The notes under the pieces are model-generated. The model made no database searches. It was not told where the DNA came from and saw only the letters and a list, made by a program, of their open reading frames with translations. A stretch of 64,000 nucleotides of DNA from the NCBI RefSeq assembly GCF_037126285.1, contig NZ_CP147012.1, positions 1,860,001 to 1,924,000 of the forward strand. The letters are read 5' to 3'. The first letter of the stretch is position 1. Every line of letters begins with the position of its first letter. Below are positions 8,653 through 17,436 of the stretch, piece after piece. This stretch comes from Bernardetia sp. MNP-M8 (lineage in GTDB: Bacteria > Bacteroidota > Bacteroidia > Cytophagales > Bernardetiaceae). The position numbers and the translations under genes are program-made.

Positions 8653-9516
8653 CTATTTGGCATAGGCTTGTGTACGATACATTAAACGAGGATAATTTCC
8701 ATATCCACCCAAACTACGGTGCATGGTTGAAGTATTATCCCACATCAAGAGGTCATTTGGACTCCATTTGTGTGCATAAACATATTCATTTTTTTCTACT
8801 TCTGCCATTAATTCTTTTAAAAGCTCTTGACCTTCTTCTCTACTTAGTCCTTCAATATCAGAAGCCGTACACCCAAAATACAAACATAGTAATTTAGTTT
8901 CTGGATGTAAATAAGCAATATTATGATACGCATCTGGTGGAAGTTCAGACTCTTTTGCACCTTCGAAATCGGGAATATTTTTAGGTGAAACCCAAACACG
9001 AAGATTCTTTATTTTATCTTTTAATTCTTGGCTAAGTCCATTATATGCCAATCTTAAATCTGCAAAACCTGTTTCTCCTCCCGATGGTGGCACTTTTTCA
9101 GCATACAAACAACTGAAAACATAGTTTTTTGGTGCTTGCCAAAAATCGCCATCACTATGCCAATATTCTGCACCTGAATAGTTTTGTAATAACTCTCCAT
9201 TAGGCAAAATATTTGAAATACGTGTAACCTCTGGATATTCTTTATGAAAATTATTAAAACGAAGTCCGTCAGGAAGTTCGACTGGCTCACCAAAACGTTT
9301 TGTCCAAGCTACCAATTCATCTAAAGAAAGGTGTTGGTTTTTGATAAGAATAACACCATTTTGAGGAACTGCTTTACGTATTTCTTCAAATTCTTCATTA
9401 CTAAGATTTTTGACATCTATATTTTCAAAAACTCTACAAGGAAGTGTATAATTAGGGAAAGCATCCGAACTTTTTACTGTCGGTCTTTCATTTGTTGTTT
9501 CTAGATTTGTATTCAT
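8653..9516 (-). CDS. TauD/TfdA-family Fe(II)/2-oxoglutarate dioxygenase
   Basis: The 287-residue protein shows the iron ligands of the TauD family: His120-x-Asp122 in EYWHSDGDFW and a distal His near residue 266 in MHRSLGGYGN. The arginines shortly after it (RLMYRTQ) include the likely 2-oxoglutarate carboxylate ligand. The PPSGGETGFADL stretch is also typical. Such enzymes hydroxylate small organic substrates such as taurine, aryloxyacetates or modified amino acids, coupled to oxidation of 2-oxoglutarate. No sulfonate transport or degradation genes are nearby, so taurine should not be assumed as substrate. It is cytosolic, with no signal peptide, and shares a bidirectional terminator with the upstream convergent gene. 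Confidence 0.9.
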   Translation of the reverse strand: MNTNLETTNERPTVKSSDAFPNYTLPCRVFENIDVKNLSNEEFEEIRKAVPQNGVILIKNQHLSLDELVAWTKRFGEPVELPDGLRFNNFHKEYPEVTRISNILPNGELLQNYSGAEYWHSDGDFWQAPKNYVFSCLYAEKVPPSGGETGFADLRLAYNGLSQELKDKIKNLRVWVSPKNIPDFEGAKESELPPDAYHNIAYLHPETKLLCLYFGCTASDIEGLSREEGQELLKELMAEVEKNEYVYAHKWSPNDLLMWDNTSTMHRSLGGYGNYPRLMYRTQAYAK

Positions 9517-9794
9517 TATGAATTAGATTTTAAGTGTAATAAGTGTAAATAGATAAAGCAAAATACAAAATTTCAGTTGAAAAAAGTAATTTGATTAAAT
9601 TATGAATTGTGTTTTTTTGAAATCTGTACGTTCTACACAACTAAGAAACAAATAACATTTTTTTGCTCTTCTTATATTTAATATTCCCTATACTTGATAG
9701 AGAAAGTTTCTCAACAACCTTCTCTCTGAATAGAAAAGGAAAGTCAAATTTTATCTAATTTTTTACCTGCTTTTCTATCTTCTTCTAAGAATAT

Positions 9795-10586
9795 TTAACT
9801 TTGAAGAAAGCTCATCACTACTTCAAAAAACTCTTTTGGAGTTTGTGCATGTACCCAATGCCCAGCTTCTTCAATAGTATGTATATGAGCATTTGGAAAA
9901 TATTTTGTAATCATAGTAATATCTTTCTCTTGAATATAACGAGACTGTCCTCCATTTATAAACAACACAGGTTTTTCATTATAATCTACTGACGAATCTA
10001 CATTTTTATTCTTAGTCACTGCACCTCCTATTTTTAGTATAGATTTTTCTAAGATAGGTAAGTTCATTTTCCACTCATATCCTTCTTTTGTACGAGCCAA
10101 GTTTTTGAGTAAAAACATTCGAACCCCTTCTTCATCTATATATTGTCCTAACTTTTCATCAGCATCGTTTCTACTTTCTAAATTTTCTATATCAATTGCC
10201 TTTAATCCATTCAAAATAGCTTCATGATGCGAAACGTTATATTTTCTAGGAGCAATATCGACGACTACCATTTTTTCAAAAGCTGTAGGATAGGTTAAAG
10301 CATATTGCATTACAACCTTTCCTCCCATCGAATGTCCAATAAGAAGTAGGTTTTTGAGTTGATGTTCTTCTATAAAATTATGTAAATCATCTGCCAAGAC
10401 AATATAATTCATTTTATCATCGTGTGGTGAGCGTCCATGATTTCGTTGGTCTATTAAAAATACTCGGTATGTTTCTGAAAACTGACGACCTAAAGTAAGC
10501 CAATTATCAAGTGAGCCAAATACGCCATGTAAAATAAGCAAAGGTGGTGCATTTACATTTCCTAATTCTTTATAATTGAGTTTCAT
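9795..10586 (-). CDS. Alpha/beta hydrolase, YbfF-like esterase
   Basis: The 263-residue single-domain protein has the oxyanion-hole motif LHGVFGS (residues 19-25), the nucleophile elbow GHSMGG with Ser86, and a terminal AGHWVHAQ with the catalytic His near 243. The RNHGRSPHDD stretch near residue 48 is characteristic of the YbfF/ABHD11 esterase branch, which acts on short acyl esters and acyl-CoA-like compounds. It has no signal peptide and is probably cytosolic. The 278 bases to the TauD-like gene hold no clear terminator, but the gap is long, so a shared transcript is uncertain. The exact substrate cannot be read from the sequence. Confidence 0.9.
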   Translation of the reverse strand: MKLNYKELGNVNAPPLLILHGVFGSLDNWLTLGRQFSETYRVFLIDQRNHGRSPHDDKMNYIVLADDLHNFIEEHQLKNLLLIGHSMGGKVVMQYALTYPTAFEKMVVVDIAPRKYNVSHHEAILNGLKAIDIENLESRNDADEKLGQYIDEEGVRMFLLKNLARTKEGYEWKMNLPILEKSILKIGGAVTKNKNVDSSVDYNEKPVLFINGGQSRYIQEKDITMITKYFPNAHIHTIEEAGHWVHAQTPKEFFEVVMSFLQS

Positions 10587-10783
10587 ATTTTATTTGATGG
10601 TTTTACAATGAATTTGATATTTTTTATACATAAGTGAAATCACTCATTTTTGACCCCACTAATCAGACAAAGATAATGCTTTATCAACTACTGTATTTAA
10701 TCTGTCCTTATGAATTGTTTTTTTGAGTGTAAAATTGAAAAAATAAAATTGACTCTTCTGACTTTTTAGCAAAACATTGTGTG

Positions 10784-10856
10784 TTCAGTTCCTCAGAACT
10801 GAAAAAAATGCTTCCTCAGAAGCGTGATTTAAGCAATATCACGCTTCTGAGGAAGC
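10784..10856. repeat. Pair of intergenic hairpins, REP/BIME-like
   Basis: The first hairpin (10784-10803) has a 7-bp stem TTCAGTT/AACTGAA around CCTCAG. Six bases later comes a second (10810-10856) with a perfect 19-bp stem and a 9-base loop. Both contain CCTCAGAA. Neither ends in a T run of the usual kind, and both sit about 200 bases or more from the nearest gene, so they are not ordinary terminators. Similar pairs occur at 18509-18574 and 31263-31360. Confidence 0.65.
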
Positions 10857-11031
10857 GTTTCATGCGTTTTTGAGAACGGTGTAACCCTCAGCGAAGCTAA
10901 AACGAACGCACACCCTTTTATAATTTCGCTAAATTGTCGGAAGAGCCATAAAATTTGTAAAACGAGGATAAAAAAATGAGAGAAATCTTGTTTTGCTTTT
11001 TCACTCATTTTTTTAAGTTCCACTCTTAAAA

Positions 11032-11047
11032 GTTATCTTAAGATAAC
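11032..11047. promoter_or_regulatory. Perfect 16-bp palindrome upstream of recX
   Basis: GTTATCTTAAGATAAC is an uninterrupted palindrome. An outer inverted repeat AAGTTC (11015-11020) / GAACTT (11050-11055) surrounds it roughly. It is 128 bases before the recX start codon, a plausible operator position, but no regulator can be named. Confidence 0.35.
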
Positions 11048-11174
11048 GTGAACTTGGGATTAGAAATGAGTTGATAAATAGTTTAGAAGTATTTAAGAAA
11101 CAAAATAAATAAAATAGAGTTAGATTGTAACCATTGCTTATGTTCTCATGAGTGATTTTTTATAAGAAATAGTT

Positions 11175-11849
11175 ATGGCTAAAAAAAAACAAAAACCACT
11201 AAAAAGAACGCCTTTAAAACGTACACCACTAAAGAAAAAAGAATATAATCCAGATGACTATAAAAATGCAGATGGTTCTAAGAAAGAATACAAACCCAAA
11301 ACCTACAAAAAAAGAGAGTACAAAGTAAAAGATTATAGAGAACTCAAAAAACGAGAACCAAAACCCTTTGTACAACTCACACCCAAAGAAGCCTTTTTAA
11401 AACTAGCTGCCTTTTGTGCCTATCAAGAAAGATGTTATCAAGAAATTTATGCAAAATTAGAAGAATGGAAAATGGATGAAGGTGACCATTATGCCATCGT
11501 GACACTTTTGGAAGAAGAAAATTTTTTGAATGAAAAACGATTTGCAGAATCGTATGTGAGAGGAAAATTTAGCTATAAAAAATGGGGAAAAAGAAAAATA
11601 AGATATGGACTCTTGCAAAAAGATATTTCTGAAAACATGATTCAAGATGCTTTTCATTCAGAAATTGATAACCAAGAATATTTCTCAACTCTAGCCGAAC
11701 TTTTAGAAAAAAAATGGTCAGACTTACTAGAAAAAGAAGATGATAATTTTAAAAGAAAACACAAGGCTACTAACTATGCTCTTCAAAAAGGATATGAAAA
11801 TGAGCTTATTAGAGAGATTTTGGAGGATATAAGTAGAAATAACGAATAA
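11175..11849 (+). CDS. recX: RecX-family regulator of RecA, with a basic N-terminal extension
   Basis: RecX binds RecA filaments and inhibits recombination and the SOS response. Residues about 73-220 match the family: three-helix repeats beginning AFLKLAAFCAYQERCYQEIYAKL, followed by FLNEKRFAESYVRGKF and WGKRKIRYGLLQKDIS, the conserved core of RecX. The first 70 residues are unusual: a lysine-rich, repetitive tract with KRTPLKRTPLKKK and several (K/D)YK motifs. It is likely disordered and could bind DNA or the filament. Usual family length is about 150-160 residues, so this extension explains the length of 224. The gene stands alone, with recA not nearby. An intrinsic terminator follows. Confidence 0.88.
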   Translation: MAKKKQKPLKRTPLKRTPLKKKEYNPDDYKNADGSKKEYKPKTYKKREYKVKDYRELKKREPKPFVQLTPKEAFLKLAAFCAYQERCYQEIYAKLEEWKMDEGDHYAIVTLLEEENFLNEKRFAESYVRGKFSYKKWGKRKIRYGLLQKDISENMIQDAFHSEIDNQEYFSTLAELLEKKWSDLLEKEDDNFKRKHKATNYALQKGYENELIREILEDISRNNE

Positions 11850-12281
11850 TAAAACAAAAAATCCCTTTTTTCAAAAAATGAAAAGGGATTCTTCTTGTTT
11901 CTTATAAAAGTATAACTGAATAGTTAAAAAATAAGGAGTTGCTAAAAATAATCATTACTGATTGACAACACACATACTATTCAATTTTGACTTTCCTAAT
12001 AAATGATTCTTAAAAAATAAAGTTACTGCTAAAAATTTTTTGTTAGACTTTTCAGTTTTACAAATCAGTTACTTTGAAAATCACTTATTTTGTTTTGCTT
12101 ACTTGACTTATATATTTCAATAGGCTTGCCAATGCCAAAAGTTAGTTGAAAATAACTTGAAATAATTGAAAAACACTGTTTAAAGCTCATAAAAGGCAAT
12201 TTTAACTTTTTAATGATTAATGAGCAATCCTTATTTTTTTTCATAATGGAAAGTTTTTTTTCTATTTTGAAAAAAAATGAA
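11850..12281. other. Gene-free region between recX and cysN
   Basis: Apart from the recX terminator, these 432 bases are AT-rich sequence without open frames, repeats or a clear cysN terminator. In particular no cysD gene or fragment is present here. Confidence 0.6.
11860..11890 (+). terminator. Intrinsic terminator of recX
   Basis: A 10-bp stem AATCCCTTTT (11860-11869) / AAAAGGGATT (11881-11890) follows the recX stop by 10 bases and is trailed by a T-rich stretch. Confidence 0.8.
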
Positions 12282-13529
12282 TTAAATAATCATTCCAGCA
12301 GCTACTGTAGCATTTGTCTGTAAATCTATCAAAATCAAACTTCCTGTTCGCTTGTTTTTGGAATAGCTATCATAAAAAATTGGTTTTGCTGTTCTTATTC
12401 TGATTCTTCCAATATCATTCAAGCCAATAGTTAAATCATTTTCAGTTCTATGAAGTGTATTAATGTCAATTTTATAAACTACTTCTTTCAGAATAGCTTT
12501 TACTTCTTGAGTTGTGTGTCTTAGTAAATATTTTCCATTGGGTTGTAATTTCTGTTCATTGAGCCAACAAATCATTACTTCTAAATCTTGTCCTATTGTT
12601 GGTTTGTTGTCTGCCTTTACAAGCATATCGCCTCTACTAATATCAATATCATCTTCCAAAAGCATTGTTATATTTTGAGGAGGGAATGTTTTTTCTTGTT
12701 CTCCATCAAAAGAATCTAGTTTTTTTATAGTCGTTGAGAATCCAGAAGGCAAAACAGTAACTTTATCACCTTTCTTAAAGACACCTCCCAAAACTTCGCC
12801 TGCATAACCTCTATAATCATGTAAATCCTCTTCTTTAGATTGTGGACGAATAACGTGCTGAACAGCAAAACGAGAATTTATAAAATCCCATGTGTTTCCG
12901 ATATAAGCATTTTCTAAGTGATACAAAAAACTTGTTCCCTTATACCATTTCATATTCTCTGATTTCTCAACCACATTATCGCCTTTCAATGCACTTATTG
13001 GAATAAAACTAACTTCCGAAATACGTGTTTTTCGTACAAAACTCAAATATTCGGCTTTTATTTGTTCATAGATTTTTTCATCATATTCTACCAAATCCAT
13101 TTTATTGACACAAACTACTAAATGTTTGATTCCTAAAAGTTCGGCAATGAAAGTATGACGACGAGTTTGCTCTACAATTCCCTGTCTTGCGTCAATCAAA
13201 ATAACTAAAAGTTGTGCCGTCGAAGCACCTGTTACCATATTGCGAGTATACTGAATATGCCCTGGACAATCGGCTAAAATAAATTTTCGTGATGGTGTAG
13301 CAAAATAACGATAAGCAACATCAATTGTAATTCCTTGTTCACGTTCAGCACGCAAGCCATCAGTAAGCAAAGCAAGATTTACATGTTCTTCTCCTCTTCT
13401 TTTACTAGCAGCTTCAATGGCTGTCAGTTGGTCTTCAAAAATACTTTTTGTATCATATAAAAGCCTTCCAATAAGTGTACTTTTTCCGTCGTCGACGCTT
13501 CCTGCTGTGGCAAAACGCAATAAATCCAT
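12282..13529 (-). CDS. cysN: Sulfate adenylyltransferase large subunit (GTPase), CysN
   Basis: CysN couples GTP hydrolysis to the making of adenylyl sulfate (APS) by CysD, the first step of sulfate activation. The frame is open further upstream to 13643, but the Met at 13529 begins the family sequence MDLLRFATAGSVDDGKST, so I choose it (415 residues). The G1 loop GSVDDGKST (10-18), the switch region EREQGITIDV, DCPGH and NKMD are all intact. Domains II and III follow, with no fused APS kinase at the C-terminus. It is distinguished from EF-Tu by AYRYFATPSRKFILADCPGH. CysD normally lies directly before cysN, but here the next gene is divergent and there is no cysD in the window. The gene stands alone. 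Confidence 0.93.
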   Translation of the reverse strand: MDLLRFATAGSVDDGKSTLIGRLLYDTKSIFEDQLTAIEAASKRRGEEHVNLALLTDGLRAEREQGITIDVAYRYFATPSRKFILADCPGHIQYTRNMVTGASTAQLLVILIDARQGIVEQTRRHTFIAELLGIKHLVVCVNKMDLVEYDEKIYEQIKAEYLSFVRKTRISEVSFIPISALKGDNVVEKSENMKWYKGTSFLYHLENAYIGNTWDFINSRFAVQHVIRPQSKEEDLHDYRGYAGEVLGGVFKKGDKVTVLPSGFSTTIKKLDSFDGEQEKTFPPQNITMLLEDDIDISRGDMLVKADNKPTIGQDLEVMICWLNEQKLQPNGKYLLRHTTQEVKAILKEVVYKIDINTLHRTENDLTIGLNDIGRIRIRTAKPIFYDSYSKNKRTGSLILIDLQTNATVAAGMII

Positions 13530-13666
13530 CTTTTTACTTTTGTTTGTTTTGAGTTGATATGGCAAAGTTATGAAAAGGAATTTTAAAATACAGTTTTCCA
13601 TTTCTCCCAAAAAATCACTACATTCAATAAAAGAAAAAGTCATTTTTGAATTTTAATAAAAAAACA

Positions 13667-15304
13667 ATGAAATTACCTGTTCGATTTTTGGCTATTGCAT
13701 ATATTCTAGCCATTCTTGTTTATTCTTATATGAGTTTTCCTGTTCTGAATTATGGATTTTCGGAACTTCCTACGGTACTTATATTTTTTAGTATTCCATT
13801 TTTTAGTATGTATTTTGGGAAGAAATTTGTTGCTACAAAAGATAAATCTATTCTCAAAGTGATTATGGGAATTGGTGCAGTAGCAGCTTTGTATGCAATT
13901 GTTTGGGCTTCGTTTGTTTCGTGGTCAATTTTTAGAGCTGATGATTACAGAAATTTGATAGGGGAAATAGCAATAGGAGAAAGTTTTGCTAGTGAAGTTG
14001 CGCCTGTTTCTACGGATAATATTCGTGTAGTTGATGAGCAAGTAGCACAACGATTAGGTGATAAAGTAATGGGAGAAAAGGCTTCTTTGGGTAGTCAGGC
14101 TTATTTAGGAGAGTTTCATATTCAGAAGGTAAAAGACAAACTCTACTGGGTTGCTCCTCTTTTGCACTCTGGTTTTTTGAAGTGGCTTACAAATACAGAA
14201 GGAACTCCAGGTTATGTAATGGTTTCGGCAACTAATGAGCGTGATGTAAAACTAGTTCAAGAAGTAAATGGCAAACAAGTAAATTTAAAATATCAAACGG
14301 CTGCTTTTGCGTTTGATGATTTGCACAGGCATGTTTATTTTAATGGTTATATGACAAAAGGTTTGGCTGATTTTACGTTTGAAATTGATGATGAAGGAAA
14401 TCCGTTTTGGGTACTTACTCAATATGAAAAAAGAGTTGGTTTTTTGGGTAGTGATGCTGTTGGAGTTGTGGTTGTAAATGCTCAAAGTGGAGATATACAA
14501 AACTATTCTATAGCTGATGCGCCTCTTTGGATTGACCGTATCCAACCAGAAGATTTTATTGAAACACAATTAGACGACTGGGGAGAGTTTGTACATGGTT
14601 ATTTCAATTTTGCCAACAAAGACAAACTTACTACAACCCCTGGAATGTCGCTAGTTTATGGAGAAGATAATCGTTCGTATTGGTACACAGGTCTGACTTC
14701 TGTAGGTGCAGATGAAGGAACAGTAGGTTTTGTTTTGGTAGATACTCGTACAAAAGAAGCAAAATGGTATCGCCAAACAGGAGCAACAGAATGGGCTGCA
14801 CAGCGTTCAGCAGAAGGAAAAGTACAGGAAAAAGGCTATTATAGTTCATTTCCAATAACTTATAACATCAATGGAGTTCCTACTTATGTGATGTCTTTGA
14901 AGGATAATTCTGGACTGATAAAAATGATGGCATTAGTTTCTGTTCAAGATTATACAATTGTGGGAGCTGCTGATAATTTGCAGGAAGCTCTTCGTGAATA
15001 TAAAAGCTCATTGAATAGTGTAGGAAATTCTATTCGTCCGACAAGTGAAAGCAAACTCAACGAAATAAAAGGGCGTGTTTTGCGTGTTGCAGAAGATGTA
15101 AATGGTGGAACAACTTTTTATTATTTACTTTTAAATAATGAACCTAACAAACTTTTTGTAGCTTCTTCGTCTGTCTCTCAAGAACTTCCAATTACACAAG
15201 CTGGCGATTCGGTAACTGTTTTTTATGATGAAGCCATGCAATCAGTTGTAGATATTATGTCGTTTGATAACCTTGAAATTGGTTTGAAAAATGATAAAAA
15301 GTAA
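13667..15304 (+). CDS. Membrane-anchored protein of unknown function with a large extracytoplasmic domain
   Basis: I place the start at the ATG at 13667 (545 residues); an upstream in-frame TTG at 13646 is possible. Three hydrophobic segments at about residues 6-22, 34-50 and 62-85 anchor the N-terminus. The remaining 450 residues are beta-rich and contain two repeated-looking halves (GTPGYVMVSATNERDVKLV and GTVGFVLVDTRTKEAKWYR), which resemble stretches of PepSY-like modules. Related large membrane proteins of unknown function exist in Firmicutes and Bacteroidota, but I cannot name the family. The C-terminal 90 residues (KGRVLRVAEDVNGGTTFYY onward) look like a small OB-like barrel. It faces cysN across a 137-bp divergent region and has its own terminator. 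Confidence 0.7.
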   Translation: MKLPVRFLAIAYILAILVYSYMSFPVLNYGFSELPTVLIFFSIPFFSMYFGKKFVATKDKSILKVIMGIGAVAALYAIVWASFVSWSIFRADDYRNLIGEIAIGESFASEVAPVSTDNIRVVDEQVAQRLGDKVMGEKASLGSQAYLGEFHIQKVKDKLYWVAPLLHSGFLKWLTNTEGTPGYVMVSATNERDVKLVQEVNGKQVNLKYQTAAFAFDDLHRHVYFNGYMTKGLADFTFEIDDEGNPFWVLTQYEKRVGFLGSDAVGVVVVNAQSGDIQNYSIADAPLWIDRIQPEDFIETQLDDWGEFVHGYFNFANKDKLTTTPGMSLVYGEDNRSYWYTGLTSVGADEGTVGFVLVDTRTKEAKWYRQTGATEWAAQRSAEGKVQEKGYYSSFPITYNINGVPTYVMSLKDNSGLIKMMALVSVQDYTIVGAADNLQEALREYKSSLNSVGNSIRPTSESKLNEIKGRVLRVAEDVNGGTTFYYLLLNNEPNKLFVASSSVSQELPITQAGDSVTVFYDEAMQSVVDIMSFDNLEIGLKNDKK

Positions 15305-15331
15305 ATAATCTTGTAAGAAAAATAATTTCTA

Positions 15332-15368
15332 AAAAAACAGTTCTAGCCAAGTGTTAGAACTGTTTTTT
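15332..15368 (+). terminator. Intrinsic terminator after the 13667 gene
   Basis: A perfect 14-bp stem (15332-15345 with 15355-15368) with a 9-base loop, ending in six Ts, lies 27 bases after the stop. Confidence 0.92.
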
Positions 15369-15434
15369 GTTTCCGAATAGAAAGTAGCGTAATTTTATAG
15401 TTTCTATCAAACTTCATTTTCAAAAAATACTTCT

Positions 15435-16700
15435 ATGCGTTTACATCGTAATTTAGTTTTGGCAGTCATTGACTCACTGTCTCAAATTTTTAATCAAGGT
15501 AAATATGCTGATAAAGTCGTGGCTACTACATTAAAACAAGACAAACGTTGGGGAGCAAGAGATAGAAATTTTGTGGCAGAAACCATTTATGAAATTGTCA
15601 GATGGAAACGTTTGTATGCAAAACTAGCAGGGTTAGAAAAGCAATATGATAATGATGATTATTCTACTCAAAATCTATTTCAACTTTTTTCTATTTGGGC
15701 AATCTTAAATGAAATTGAATTACCAACTTGGGAAGAAGTTGAAGGAATAAATCAAGAGAAAATAAATGAGATAAAACAAAATTTAGGTCAGCTTCAAGAA
15801 ATTAGAAAGTATAAAGAATCTATTCCAGATTGGTTAGATAACTTGGGAGAAACAGAATTAGGAAATGAAACTTGGACAAGAGAAATTGCTGCTCTAAATA
15901 ATCAAGCTCCTGTTGTTTTGCGTGTCAATACATTGAAAACAAGCATCGCCAAACTTCAAAAACAACTTTCAGAACAAAACATTGAAACTAAGAAAATTAC
16001 TCAAAATAATACGGATTATCCAGATGCACTTCAGTTAGTGCAGCGAAAAAGTATTGTCAGAAATTCTTTGTATAAAGACGGATTTTTCGAAATCCAAGAT
16101 GCTTCTTCACAGCTTATTGCTTATTTTTTGGATGTAAAACAAGGAATGCAAATCATTGATACTTGTGCAGGTGCAGGAGGAAAATCTCTTCATATTGCTT
16201 CTCTTTTAAAAAATAAAGGACAAATAACAGCAATGGATATTTATGAAAATAAACTCATTGAACTACGAAAAAGAGCCAACCGAGCCGACGTTCATAACAT
16301 CAAAACACATACTATAAAAAGGCAAGATAATAAAGTAGATTACAATCAATTTAGTCAGTTTCATAATTCGGCTGATAGAGTTTTGATAGATGCACCTTGT
16401 AGTGGTTTGGGTGTTTTGAGTAGAAATCCTGATGCAAAATGGAAACTTAGTCTTGCCTTTTTGGAAGAGATAAAACAGACTCAGCAAAACATTCTACAAG
16501 AATATTCTAAAATGACTAAAAAAGGAGGAAAACTAGTTTATGCAACATGTTCTATCTTACCTTCTGAAAATCAAAAACAAGTAGAAATATTTTTGAATAG
16601 TGAAAATGGAAAGGATTTTAAATTTGTTGAAGATAAAAAAATACTTTCTCATCAAACAGGTTTTGATGGATTTTATATGGCTTTGTTGGAAAGAATATGA
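15435..16700 (+). CDS. rsmB: 16S rRNA m5C methyltransferase of the RsmB/NOP2 family
   Basis: The protein transfers a methyl group from SAM to C5 of a cytosine in rRNA. The first 140 residues are helical and NusB-like, which points to RsmB (16S C967). The catalytic domain has motif I DTCAGAGGKSLH (about residue 236), motif IV DAPCSGLGVLSRNPDAKW (about 320) and motif VI ATCSILPSEN with the nucleophilic Cys near 372. Both catalytic cysteines, the mark of the RsmB/NOP2 family, are present. At 421 residues it is close to E. coli RsmB. It seems to be monocistronic. The choice between RsmB and a paralogue such as RsmF rests on the NusB-like N-terminus. Confidence 0.9.
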   Translation: MRLHRNLVLAVIDSLSQIFNQGKYADKVVATTLKQDKRWGARDRNFVAETIYEIVRWKRLYAKLAGLEKQYDNDDYSTQNLFQLFSIWAILNEIELPTWEEVEGINQEKINEIKQNLGQLQEIRKYKESIPDWLDNLGETELGNETWTREIAALNNQAPVVLRVNTLKTSIAKLQKQLSEQNIETKKITQNNTDYPDALQLVQRKSIVRNSLYKDGFFEIQDASSQLIAYFLDVKQGMQIIDTCAGAGGKSLHIASLLKNKGQITAMDIYENKLIELRKRANRADVHNIKTHTIKRQDNKVDYNQFSQFHNSADRVLIDAPCSGLGVLSRNPDAKWKLSLAFLEEIKQTQQNILQEYSKMTKKGGKLVYATCSILPSENQKQVEIFLNSENGKDFKFVEDKKILSHQTGFDGFYMALLERI

Positions 16701-16774
16701 TTTAGTGTAACTTAACAGGATTAAAAACAAATTAATTATCGTATATTGAAACACTAACTTAAACAAAAAATAAG

Positions 16775-17407
16775 ATGACAGATAAAATTCTAAAAGCAAA
16801 ACATTGGCAATTATTTTTCCTTTTGGTGGGTGTGCCTGTTGGTTTATTCCTTACAATAGGAGTAATTATATCATCCATAATAAAAGGAGGAACACCACCA
16901 GAACCAGAAGATTTTTTTAAGCTAATCAGTATAGCAAAGTTTTTTCCATTAATAATGGTACTTTTTGTTTCATTGATTTTTAGTTGGTTTTGGTCGGTTT
17001 CTGTCGGACTGCAAAACAATATGCCAAGTAGCGTAGAAATGAAAACCACAAAATTCAAAATCTTTTCTTGCATTCCTTTACTCTATGTTAGTGGATTTTG
17101 TGTTTTTATGTTTGTCGCACTTAGTAAAGTAAAACCACAAGTACTACTACAAGACCTACCTCAAATTCCTATGGAATGGCTAACACCAATTCTTTTTATT
17201 TTACATATTTTGTCTGTCTTTGGAATATTTTATTCTATGTATTTTGCTGCAAAGACACTCAAAACTGCCGAGTTACAAAGAGAAGTAACTTTTAAAGATT
17301 TTGCTAGTGAGTTTTTTATGTTTTGGTTTTTTCCTATTGGAGTTTGGATATTACAACCTAGAATTAATGAAATGGCTGAGAAAAATGGTGTTGAGAACAA
17401 TGTTTAA
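16775..17407 (+). CDS. Small integral membrane protein, unknown function
   Basis: The 210-residue protein has about five hydrophobic helices (residues about 10-36, 47-71, 90-112, 128-152 and 170-190) connected by short loops, and ends in a polar tail. There is no signal peptide. The stretch between helices 4 and 5 (KTLKTAELQREVTFKDFASEF) and the following WFFPIGVWILQPRINEM resemble a group of uncharacterised Bacteroidota membrane proteins in which the last helix ends with this kind of LQPRIN motif. No function can be given. It lies 74 bases after rsmB without a clear terminator between them, so it may be read from the rsmB transcript. Confidence 0.65.
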   Translation: MTDKILKAKHWQLFFLLVGVPVGLFLTIGVIISSIIKGGTPPEPEDFFKLISIAKFFPLIMVLFVSLIFSWFWSVSVGLQNNMPSSVEMKTTKFKIFSCIPLLYVSGFCVFMFVALSKVKPQVLLQDLPQIPMEWLTPILFILHILSVFGIFYSMYFAAKTLKTAELQREVTFKDFASEFFMFWFFPIGVWILQPRINEMAEKNGVENNV

Positions 17408-17436
17408 AATAAAGAAATATTATATCTTATTTGTAA

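Larger units (their letters stand above)
10587..11174. other. Gene-free region with a paired hairpin, a GC-richer patch and a palindrome
   Basis: No credible gene lies in these 588 bases. It holds the paired hairpins at 10784-10856, directly followed by a GC-richer patch (about 10860-10935) with short inverted repeats. Further on is a perfect 16-bp palindrome at 11032-11047, 128 bases before recX. A possible 64-codon frame on the minus strand runs through the hairpins and is not believable as a gene. Confidence 0.6.

Noticed and set aside
10829-11023. 64-codon open frame on the minus strand in the paired-hairpin region
   Set aside because: It runs through the hairpin and has no family resemblance or clear start context. 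It is most likely non-coding.
13530-13643. A longer N-terminus for CysN starting at 13643
   Set aside because: The extra 38 residues do not match the family, and Met at 13529 begins the conserved MDLLRFATAGSVDDGKST.
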